A DNA stretch of 12,534 nucleotides from a bacterium (GTDB lineage Bacteria; UBA6262): the NCBI GenBank assembly GCA_028716025.1, contig JAQUQP010000051.1:1-12534 (forward strand), written 5' to 3'. Positions 5,650 through 12,534 of the stretch are shown here, piece after piece. The stretch's first letter is position 1. Each line of letters opens with the position of its first letter. The translations under genes and the position numbers were made by a program. The notes beneath the pieces were generated by a model. It did no database searches. It saw only the letters and a program-made list of their open reading frames with translations, and was not told the DNA's origin.

Positions 5650-8600
5650 TTATCCTTTAGATAGCTCATCTAAGGCTTCATGCACATCCTGGATATGCCT
5701 GTGGCTCTCAAACCTGGACATTAGGCTGTAGGCGCACGGTACAACGAATAAGGTCAATAAAGTAGAAACCAAGACCCCGCCGATAATGACTATGGACATA
5801 GGCACGCGTGTTTCCGCTCCAGGGCCCAGGGACAAGGCCGGGGGTATGGCCGCGGCGATTGTAGAGACCGAGGTCATAATAATCGGACGTAAGCGCAGAG
5901 GACAAGCATTCAATAGCGCTTCTTTTATACCCATACCGCTATTCCGCCGCTGGTTGGTAAAATCAACCAGCAAGATGGAATTTTTTTTGACAATGCCCAT
6001 TAGCAGGATAATGCCTATGGCGCTGTATATGTTCAGGGATTTGCCTGACAGGTAAAGCGCCAGGAAAGCGCCGGACACGCTGAAAGGCAAAGCCAGCAAA
6101 ACAGTAAAAGGATGGATAAAGCTGTTGAATTGCACGCCCAGGACCATATAAGCCACGAATATGCCCAGGATCATGGCTATATAGAGACTTTTGAATGAAT
6201 CCTGATAAGTCTGGGCGCTGCCCGTGAAAACCAGTTTGTACCCTTCTGGTAGTTTTTTACCGATCTCTTGTACTTTATTCAGGGCTTCCCCCTGAGATTT
6301 GCCGGGAGCCACGTTGGCGAACATCCGTATCGCCCGCTCGCGGTTCTTGCGGGTGATGGAAAGCATTGACGGTTTTTGCACCACATCCACAACCTCTGAC
6401 AAGCGTATGACCTCGCCACGATTGTTCCTTACCCAGATCTTGTTGATATCTTCCACCTTATTACGCTCAGCTTCCACTAACTGGAGACGGATATCATAGC
6501 GCCGGCCACCTTCGGTAAATTTACCTACTTTCACCCCGCCGATCAGGGAATTAATGGTCGTGCCTATAGTTTGGATACTGACACCGCGCTCGGCTGCTTT
6601 TTGCCGGTCAGGGACTACGCGTACTTCCGGCATACCGGCGTCATAATCAGAATCTATATCTACCATCATGCCGCTGTCTTTCATTTGTTTGGCCACTTGA
6701 TTACTTACATCAGCCAGTTTATCCCAATCCGTGCCATTCAAGGTGAACTCCACCGGAAAACCGCGCCTGGCGGTAAATCCCATCAGCGATGGATCAGAAA
6801 CCACTACCTTTTCCACTCCGGGAATATCTTTCAGCGCTTTACGCAGCACAGGCATTAGCTCTTGCTGGGTCAGAGGACGTTTATTTCCCGGGCGTATAGA
6901 CCGTTCTTTTAGCGGTTTTAAAGTCATCATTATATTTCCGGTGTTGGCCAAGTCGCCGCCAATGTTGCTGAAATAGCTGTCAATTTCCGGTTGTTTGGAG
7001 ACCACGGCTTCAATTTGCCGGTAAACATTATCTGTTAACTCTATGGATGATCCTATCTTGGTCTCTGCCCGGGCGCTTAACATGCCCATATCCTGGGCAG
7101 GCACAAATTCTTTTTTTACGGTCATGAACAGGAAAAGGGATCCGACAAAGAAGACCAGGGAGATGATGATCACTTTCCAACGGTTCTCCAGGCAGATGAC
7201 CAAGCTATTGGCATAGGCTGTCTTCATCCCCAGCATGAACCTTTCCATTATTTTACCTATGCGGGTAGTTTGGCCCACTTGCAGGAATTTAGAAGAGAAC
7301 ATCGGAGTTAAAGTTAAGGCTCCGATCAGGGAAATCATTACTGCCACGGAGATAGTTACGCCGAATTGCAGGAAGTATTTGCCGATTATACCCTTCATGA
7401 AGATAACTGGGATAAATATGGCTAAAATAGCTATGGAAGCAGCGACAGCGGCAAAAGTGATCTCCCGCGCTCCTTTGATGGCGGCCCGCAAACGAGGTTC
7501 CCCTTCTTCACGGTGCCGGACAATATTCTCCAGCATCATGATGGCGTCATCGACCACAATGCCTATGACCAGGGACAAACCTAATAAGGTAAAGGCATTC
7601 AGAGTAAATCCCAGTATATAGATAATGAAAAACGAACCGCAAATAGATAAAGGTATGGTTAAGAAAACATTAAAAGCGGAGCTGAATGAACCAAGGAACA
7701 ACCAGCATACCAGTCCTGTCAGCACTACAGACAATAGAATTACAAAATTCATCTCGCTAATGGATTGTTCAATAAATTTGGTGGTATCGAACCGGATGCT
7801 CATCTGCATACCGGACGGCAGGTTTTTTTGCATCTCCGCCAGCCTGGCTTTCACTGCGTGCGATACTGCTACGGCATTGGTGCCTCTCTGTTTCTTAATG
7901 CCTAAGCCTATGGTCGGCTGCCCATTGGAACGGGAAATGTGCCGCACATTGTCCAATCCATCTTCTACCAGGGCTACATCGCCAATAGTGAATTTTTTCC
8001 ATAAAGGCGACCCGCCTTTCCTGGCTGGTATGATAATGGAACTGAATTCTTTCAGGGAAGAAGCTTCTCCGGTCACGCGCACATTCATTTCATTTTTGCC
8101 TGTATCTATATAGCCGGCCGGTATTTCGGCATGGCCTGATTGTATGGCCGAAGTTACATCGTCCACCGTCATTTCATATTTTTCCATTTTATCGGCATTC
8201 ATCCAGACGCGCAGGTTTGGTTCTACATACCCGCCCATCATCACGTCGCCGACCCCGGGAATGGTCGTTAATTTGTCCCTTATTTCATCCCGGGTATATT
8301 TCATCATGTATTTCAAGTCGCGGTTACCGGAAAGAGTGAGCCAAATTATGGGCTGGTCCTCAGGATTACTTTTCCTGATCACCGGCGGATCCAGGTCCGG
8401 CGGCAAGGAATGGGCCGACCGGGCTATGGCACTTTGCACTTCTTGCAAGGCGACATCAATATTCTTACTCAGGTCAAATTGCACGGAAACATCGCAGCTG
8501 CCCTGGCGCGAAGTGGACATCACTTCCTGCACGCCTTGGATACCCATGATCGCGCCTTCGATCGTATCAGTCACTTCGGTTTCCATTACTTCCGGGGCGG

Positions 8601-8760
8601 CGCCTTCCCAGTCAGCGGAAATAGAGAGTACGGGAAAATCCACATCCGGTAATTGGCTGACACCCAGCTCTTTAAAAGCGATCAAACCAAAGACGATCAC
8701 GCCGATCACGATCATCCAGGCTAAAACAGGATTTTTAATTGAGATATCGGAAAAAGCCAT
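5650..8760 (-). CDS. RND (HAE-1/AcrB-like) multidrug efflux pump, inner-membrane subunit
   Basis: At 1036 residues the length is standard for AcrB/MexB-type proton-driven pumps. It begins MAFSDISIKNPVLAWM with TM1 at about 10-30. Two large periplasmic loops (about 31-335 and 548-858) carry the porter and docking domains, with TM blocks 338-490 and 860-1012. The proton-relay residues are present: D404 and D405 in TM4 ('GIVVDDAIMMLEN') and K926 with N927 in TM10 ('MGIVKKNSILLVDF'), matching AcrB D407/D408/K940. 'NPEDQPIIWLTLSG' and the 'VKKEFVPAQDMG' segment after TM7 are also typical. Substrate cannot be read from the sequence. ATG 8760 follows AAAGGA, 13 bases after the TolC-like gene stop. 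No membrane-fusion adaptor gene is in this window. Confidence 0.96.
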   Translation of the reverse strand: MAFSDISIKNPVLAWMIVIGVIVFGLIAFKELGVSQLPDVDFPVLSISADWEGAAPEVMETEVTDTIEGAIMGIQGVQEVMSTSRQGSCDVSVQFDLSKNIDVALQEVQSAIARSAHSLPPDLDPPVIRKSNPEDQPIIWLTLSGNRDLKYMMKYTRDEIRDKLTTIPGVGDVMMGGYVEPNLRVWMNADKMEKYEMTVDDVTSAIQSGHAEIPAGYIDTGKNEMNVRVTGEASSLKEFSSIIIPARKGGSPLWKKFTIGDVALVEDGLDNVRHISRSNGQPTIGLGIKKQRGTNAVAVSHAVKARLAEMQKNLPSGMQMSIRFDTTKFIEQSISEMNFVILLSVVLTGLVCWLFLGSFSSAFNVFLTIPLSICGSFFIIYILGFTLNAFTLLGLSLVIGIVVDDAIMMLENIVRHREEGEPRLRAAIKGAREITFAAVAASIAILAIFIPVIFMKGIIGKYFLQFGVTISVAVMISLIGALTLTPMFSSKFLQVGQTTRIGKIMERFMLGMKTAYANSLVICLENRWKVIIISLVFFVGSLFLFMTVKKEFVPAQDMGMLSARAETKIGSSIELTDNVYRQIEAVVSKQPEIDSYFSNIGGDLANTGNIMMTLKPLKERSIRPGNKRPLTQQELMPVLRKALKDIPGVEKVVVSDPSLMGFTARRGFPVEFTLNGTDWDKLADVSNQVAKQMKDSGMMVDIDSDYDAGMPEVRVVPDRQKAAERGVSIQTIGTTINSLIGGVKVGKFTEGGRRYDIRLQLVEAERNKVEDINKIWVRNNRGEVIRLSEVVDVVQKPSMLSITRKNRERAIRMFANVAPGKSQGEALNKVQEIGKKLPEGYKLVFTGSAQTYQDSFKSLYIAMILGIFVAYMVLGVQFNSFIHPFTVLLALPFSVSGAFLALYLSGKSLNIYSAIGIILLMGIVKKNSILLVDFTNQRRNSGMGIKEALLNACPLRLRPIIMTSVSTIAAAIPPALSLGPGAETRVPMSIVIIGGVLVSTLLTLFVVPCAYSLMSRFESHRHIQDVHEALDELSKG

Positions 8761-8773
8761 TACGTATCCTTTC

Positions 8774-10039
8774 TTACTGCATTACCGCTATATCCAGTAA
8801 AGCCTTATTGGCCTTAGCTTGGGCTATGGCGGTGTCATACTTGCGTTTCACTTCCAGGGTGGTGGTCATTGCCTGGATGACATCCAGGTTATTGACCAGC
8901 CCGAAACGATAATCCTGGAGTTGTATGCGATAGCTTTTATCCGCTTTTTCGTACGCATCTTTTAAGAGCGTGGCTTGGGTTATGGAGGAAAGCAATGATT
9001 TGTAAAGTTTGCGTATTTCAGTCATTATTTCATCGGTCAACTTCGCCAGTTGTTCCCGGCTTTCACGAAGACGAGAAGTTTCCTCATTTACACGCGCTTT
9101 GGTGATGCCTCCCTGGAAAAGAGGAAAATCAAGGGAGAGCAATGTTTCCCAATCCACGGCGTTGAGACTGCCGTTGCGTGAAGTATACCAGGACCCGTCA
9201 AAATTTACGGTTGGCCAGAAATCGCCTTTAGCTATGCGTACCCGGTATTCCTGGGTGGCTATTTCCTGGCGCAATGTTTTTATGTCTGAACGCTGTTTGG
9301 CGCTTTCCAGGTATGTTTCCACAGGGCTGATATCTTTCCCGACCTGAATATCATCCAGGATCTTTATGTCCGCTGCTTTTATGCCGAGTAGGTAAGACAA
9401 AGTTTCCAGGGCATTTTGACGGTCCCCTTCGATACTTTCTTCCTGCGCGCGCAGTACCGCCAGCTGTGATTGCACCATCAGGGTTTCACTTTCGCGGGAT
9501 TTGCCTAAACGTACTCTTTCGGTTAGTTCTTTTAGCCGGCCTTGCAGCAGGTCGTAAGTACCGCGAATATCCGCAATATCGCCTTCAATCTGTGATAAGG
9601 TGAAAAAGGCCAGGGTCACATCCGCTTTCAGTCCACGCAATACGGTTTTAAACTCTAATTCCTGTCCTTGCAACACAGCTTTGGACAGGGCCAGTGTTTT
9701 TTCTTTTCTGAATCCATAAAACAGCGGCTGGCTCAGGGTGAATTTCGAATCCGAACCCTTACTGGTTACGGTGCCGCCGGCAGGATCCCGGTCAAATCTG
9801 GAAAATTCATAGCGGATATCCGGCAGCATATCTCCCCGCGCCTGGTTCACTTGTTGCTGTGCTTGGAGCAGTCGTTCTTGCTGTATTTTTAAGTCACTGT
9901 TCTTAGCAGCGGCTATGGATATGCATTGCTCCAGGGTAAGCGGAACAGTATCAGCCGCTGCCAGGGCCGTCCAGCCGCATAACAGGCCGATAGTCATGAC
10001 AACCATTATATAAATTAAAGATCTTTTAGACAAATTCAA
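8774..10039 (-). CDS. TolC-family outer-membrane efflux protein
   Basis: This 421-residue protein has a signal peptide (K5 R6, hydrophobic core, cleavage probably after 'TALA', residue 27). It then shows the two-repeat outer-membrane efflux layout: 'LTLEQCISIAAAKN' at the mature start, long amphipathic helices (50-70, 118-215, 312-421) and two 'PLF' barrel motifs at repeat-equivalent places ('TLSQPLFYGFRK' 101-112, 'SLDFPLFQGGITKARV' 302-317). It should form the trimeric exit duct for the RND pump encoded next. The start is TTG at 10039, very close to GGGAGGAAGG. A TTG two codons later (10033) has a more usual spacing and is possible. No lipobox is seen. The gap to PBP1C upstream is 20 bases. 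Confidence 0.93.
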   Translation of the reverse strand: MNLSKRSLIYIMVVMTIGLLCGWTALAAADTVPLTLEQCISIAAAKNSDLKIQQERLLQAQQQVNQARGDMLPDIRYEFSRFDRDPAGGTVTSKGSDSKFTLSQPLFYGFRKEKTLALSKAVLQGQELEFKTVLRGLKADVTLAFFTLSQIEGDIADIRGTYDLLQGRLKELTERVRLGKSRESETLMVQSQLAVLRAQEESIEGDRQNALETLSYLLGIKAADIKILDDIQVGKDISPVETYLESAKQRSDIKTLRQEIATQEYRVRIAKGDFWPTVNFDGSWYTSRNGSLNAVDWETLLSLDFPLFQGGITKARVNEETSRLRESREQLAKLTDEIMTEIRKLYKSLLSSITQATLLKDAYEKADKSYRIQLQDYRFGLVNNLDVIQAMTTTLEVKRKYDTAIAQAKANKALLDIAVMQ

Positions 10040-10040
10040 C

Positions 10041-10051
10041 CTTCCTCCCTT
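10041..10051 (-). promoter_or_regulatory. Strong Shine-Dalgarno before the TTG start of the TolC-like gene
   Basis: The minus strand reads AAAGGGAGGAAGG directly before TTG. This purine run supports a non-ATG start here. It serves either the TTG at 10039 (about 4 bases after GGAGG) or the in-frame TTG at 10033 (about 10 bases). Confidence 0.6.
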
Positions 10052-10059
10052 TTAAATAG

Positions 10060-12423
10060 CTAATTCTCTTTTTGTACATTTATGCTGACTGTGTCGTAAG
10101 CGCCTCTTGCGTTCATTACCGTAATTTTATGTTCGCCTATGGCCGGCTGCATTAAAACCATCTTATCCGGGGAGCCGCGTGCTAAAAGACAATCATCCAC
10201 GTACCAATAAACCTCTGTCCCGGGATTAACGCTCTGTGCGGTCAATTCTATCTTTTGGCTCCCTGCCGGCAAAGCGGGATTAAAGACATAATGGCTATTC
10301 GGTAAGGGACTTTCTATTTTTAATTCCTTGGCTGAAGCAAAAACCGTACAGGTAGTATTATGTTCAGGTGTCGTAGCCACTTTTCTGCCATTTTTACGTA
10401 GAAAACTGGCAACATCAGGCGGCCATATTTCAATAACTTTATCTTTATATTCCCCAGGTAAACCGTCCATGCAGTAACGGCATACTTCCTTGCCGTCTTT
10501 TTTTCTTACTTGTATCTTTTGATGGACCGCGCAGACACTATTATTGCTTATTCCGGGGATATAGTAATCGGTCAATGTATTTTGACAGTATGGGCCGGCG
10601 ACCTCTCCGCTCAAAGCGCAAATAAGTCTTTCCTCTACCTGGCCTGGTTTCTGAAACCAGGAATCATGATATCTGGTAAGGTAATTAAATACTTCCACCA
10701 GTATCGGCGCGGTAGCTCGTATTCCCACCAGCGCGGTCGATCCCTTAGCATCGGTGTTTCCCAGCCAAACACCAACAGTGTAATCAGGATTATAGCCGAT
10801 ACACCAGGCATCTTTCAAGCCAAAAGAAGTCCCGGTCTTAAAAGCGATCCTGCCCCGGGTAGGAGTAAATTCCCAAGCCCGTGGCAAATCAGTCCTTTGT
10901 ATCTTAGCCAGGCAGGAAGTAATAATGAAGCAGGCTTCCGGGGAAAGGATCTGCACCCCTTCATTTTTAGAAAGATCGTTCTCTAAAAAGACCAGTTCTC
11001 TCATCTTACCGTTATTAGCCATAGACGCGTATAGCTTGACTAACTCTTCCAGGGTTAATGGATACGCTCCCAGTACTATAGACAATCCCGGATTCAATTT
11101 ATTTCTCGACCGGTCCATTAGACGCGCTCTTTGTAAAAAGTCCCGCAATCCTTTTTTCCCTAATTCATATTCCAGGTTCACGGCTGGTACATTTAAGGAA
11201 TCTATCAGGGCTTCCTCGGCAGTTACCAATCCGGTGAATTTTTTATCAAAATTGGCCGGGTTGTAGCCTTCATAGTGTCTTTCGATATCATAGAGGATCT
11301 TTTTCGGGGTGATCTTTCCCTCTTCCACGCCTTGAGCATAGAGGAAGGTTTTCAGCAAGGATCCCGGCGATCTTTTAATATTCGCGCAATTTATCTGTCC
11401 GCCATGCAAGGCATCGTTAAAATCAGCCGTCCCGACGTAAGCCAATACTTTCATGGTTCGGTTATCAATAATGATCAAGGCTCCGTTATAGCAGCCCCGG
11501 ATAGACAAGCGCTTAACACTCTTAGCTATTAATTCCTCTCCATAGGCCTGCAAAGGCATGCTAATGCAATAGGTCTTGATAAATTCCGGGCCGCCGGCTG
11601 CCCTGACGATCAAGCTGGGAGCCTTAAAAGGATTTTCTTCCCTTTTGGCTGGTATTCTTTCTTCCCTGGCGCCGGCGATCATATCACTGTATTGTGCCAA
11701 CTGGACACCGATCCTGTCCAGCACCTTGTTCCGTTGCTTTTTCGCTTTCACCGGCGAGATATCAGGCCGGTTTGCGGTTGGGGATTTTGGCAAGGCAATT
11801 AAAAGAGCGCTTTCACCCAGAGATAATTGGCTAGCTGGTTTATTGAAATATAGGTAAGCCGCCGCGCCCACGCCTTCGATATTACCGCCCATAGGCACAG
11901 AGTTCAGGTACATTTCCAACAACTCTTGCTTGGAATACTTTTTTTCCAGTTGCAGCGCTCGGACCATCTCCAGCAGTTTAGCCTTGATTGTCCGTGGTTT
12001 TGGTTCGATCATCTTGGCGATCTGCATGGTTATAGTAGAAGCGCCAAGTTTTTTTTGGTATTTGATATTTGTGGCCAAAGCCCGGCACAAGGAAATAGGA
12101 TTTATGCCTTTATGGCGATAAAAATACCGGTCTTCGTAGAACAGGAAACCTTTTTTCAGGTATTCTGAGATGTCCTCCAGTTTCAGTTTTACCCTATATT
12201 TGCCTGTAGGAGAAAGGTTTATCCTTAGTAGTTCATTCTCACTGCTTAAATGTACCGTGGAAAAATCTTCTTCCAGTTTAAATACCGGCAAAGGATAGAC
12301 GGCCAGTGAAACATAAAGCAAAACTTCAAAACAAATCACTGCGACAGCCAGCGTGACCAGCAACTTGACCGCTTTCCATCTCCATACGGTGCCAATAAAT
12401 TCTTTAATCTTTCTTTTTATCAT
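10060..12423 (-). CDS. pbpC: Penicillin-binding protein 1C (bifunctional glycosyltransferase/transpeptidase)
   Basis: This 787-residue class A PBP has a single N-terminal anchor (about 19-42) and acts in the periplasm on peptidoglycan. The GT51 domain has the catalytic glutamate in 'EDRYFYRHKG' (E97), 'GASTITMQIAK' (128-137-region) and 'KKYSKQELLEMYLN'. The transpeptidase has S355-x-x-K358 ('RSPGSLLKTFLY'), S409-L-N411 and K529-T-G531 ('FKTGTS'). 'HYEGYNPANFD' and 'YYIPGISNNSVC' are typical of PBP1C rather than PBP1A/B. A cysteine-bearing linker (C613, C631, C648, C651) leads into a C-terminal BiPBP_C beta domain (about 702-784). Its ATG overlaps the stop of the upstream macroglobulin gene (TAATG), the usual genomic partner. 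It ends in TAG. Confidence 0.95.
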   Translation of the reverse strand: MIKRKIKEFIGTVWRWKAVKLLVTLAVAVICFEVLLYVSLAVYPLPVFKLEEDFSTVHLSSENELLRINLSPTGKYRVKLKLEDISEYLKKGFLFYEDRYFYRHKGINPISLCRALATNIKYQKKLGASTITMQIAKMIEPKPRTIKAKLLEMVRALQLEKKYSKQELLEMYLNSVPMGGNIEGVGAAAYLYFNKPASQLSLGESALLIALPKSPTANRPDISPVKAKKQRNKVLDRIGVQLAQYSDMIAGAREERIPAKREENPFKAPSLIVRAAGGPEFIKTYCISMPLQAYGEELIAKSVKRLSIRGCYNGALIIIDNRTMKVLAYVGTADFNDALHGGQINCANIKRSPGSLLKTFLYAQGVEEGKITPKKILYDIERHYEGYNPANFDKKFTGLVTAEEALIDSLNVPAVNLEYELGKKGLRDFLQRARLMDRSRNKLNPGLSIVLGAYPLTLEELVKLYASMANNGKMRELVFLENDLSKNEGVQILSPEACFIITSCLAKIQRTDLPRAWEFTPTRGRIAFKTGTSFGLKDAWCIGYNPDYTVGVWLGNTDAKGSTALVGIRATAPILVEVFNYLTRYHDSWFQKPGQVEERLICALSGEVAGPYCQNTLTDYYIPGISNNSVCAVHQKIQVRKKDGKEVCRYCMDGLPGEYKDKVIEIWPPDVASFLRKNGRKVATTPEHNTTCTVFASAKELKIESPLPNSHYVFNPALPAGSQKIELTAQSVNPGTEVYWYVDDCLLARGSPDKMVLMQPAIGEHKITVMNARGAYDTVSINVQKEN

Positions 12424-12425
12424 TA
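12421..12425 (-). promoter_or_regulatory. TAATG stop-start overlap coupling A2M and pbpC
   Basis: The A2M stop TAA and the pbpC start ATG share one base. No strong Shine-Dalgarno is seen just upstream of the ATG (only a weak GGTGATAG about 15 bases before it), so pbpC translation probably depends on ribosomes finishing A2M. Confidence 0.7.
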
Positions 12426-12534
12426 GTTATTCGGGGCTATCACCAGGAAGTCTTTGGTATATTCTTCACCATTAATATCCGGGTCGTACATCGCTTCTCC
12501 GTAGATATTCGGGATCGTGAATCGTCCGGGAGTG
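12423..12534 (-). CDS. Alpha-2-macroglobulin family protein, C-terminal end only
   Basis: The minus-strand frame ending with TAA at 12425-12423 encodes 36 residues, including 'TPGRFTIPNIYGEAMYDPDI' and ending 'FLVIAPNN'. The 'TPG-F-x-x-P....AE-MYDP' pattern is the C-terminal tail of bacterial alpha-2-macroglobulins of the YfhM type. These are large periplasmic lipoproteins that trap proteases and are encoded next to PBP1C in many Gram-negatives. The stop shares one base with the pbpC start, so translation is probably coupled. The rest of the gene lies beyond the window; whether it is the thioester type cannot be seen. Confidence 0.85.
   Translation of the reverse strand, partial: TPGRFTIPNIYGEAMYDPDINGEEYTKDFLVIAPNN

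Noticed and set aside
8144..8800. 218-codon open frame on the plus strand
   Set aside because: It is antisense to the RND pump gene, shows no protein-family signal, and is explained by the codon bias of the true gene.
4432..12423. Possible defence island or phage region
   Set aside because: The genes are house-type envelope functions with normal spacing. There are no integrases, nucleases, toxin pairs, direct repeats or composition breaks that I can see.

Overview
The window is a dense bacterial gene block, probably chromosomal, read entirely on the minus strand. Eleven genes, counting two cut by the window edges, run from right to left. No gap between neighbours exceeds about 43 bases, and there is no intergenic stretch long enough to hide another gene. 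I see no RNA gene, mobile element, CRISPR array or convincing terminator or promoter. The organism is Gram-negative: a TolC-type outer-membrane channel, an RND pump, an outer-membrane beta-barrel protein and an alpha-2-macroglobulin/PBP1C pair are all present. Shine-Dalgarno sites of the AAAGGA or GGAGG type precede most genes. The mix of lineage-poor small proteins (a CxxC-x17-CxxC zinc ribbon, a minimal pilin-like protein) suggests a little-studied phylum such as Omnitrophota, Elusimicrobiota or Margulisbacteria/Saganbacteria, but this is only a guess.

Layout in transcription order. (1) 12534-12423: the last 36 codons of an alpha-2-macroglobulin family protein, whose stop overlaps the next start (TAATG). 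(2) 12423-10060: penicillin-binding protein 1C, with glycosyltransferase and transpeptidase motifs intact. (3) 10039-8774: TolC-family outer-membrane efflux protein (TTG start). (4) 8760-5650: RND (HAE-1/AcrB-like) inner-membrane pump. (5) 5631-4432: secreted protein with a helical N-terminal half and an outer-membrane barrel-like C-terminal half (TTG start). (6) 4388-4179: 69-residue zinc-ribbon protein. (7) 4148-3738: 136-residue CxxC-x17-CxxC zinc-ribbon protein with a Gly/Arg/His-rich tail. (8) 3708-2989: secreted, C-terminally membrane-anchored DUF4349-like protein. (9) 2966-2715: 83-residue protein with a prepilin-peptidase (class III) signal. (10) 2694-865: cytoplasmic GH13 alpha-amylase family enzyme with an N-terminal E-set/CBM48-like domain. 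(11) 824-1: tRNA-dihydrouridine synthase family protein, interrupted by an in-frame TAG and cut by the window edge.

Genes 1-5 form a coherent envelope module: periplasmic defence and peptidoglycan repair (A2M plus PBP1C) followed by an export pump, its channel and a further outer-membrane protein. No periplasmic adaptor (membrane fusion protein) for the pump lies in the window. Genes 6-10 mix small zinc ribbons, two membrane-associated proteins and a glucan-acting enzyme; their joint role is unclear. The most notable anomaly is the TAG in the Dus-like gene. It sits where the family normally has the Gln of its 'PQ(I/L)L' motif, while every other Dus motif downstream is preserved in the same frame. 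TAG also ends three neighbouring genes, so a plain nonsense mutation or sequence error is the simplest explanation; occasional UAG decoding is the more interesting one.
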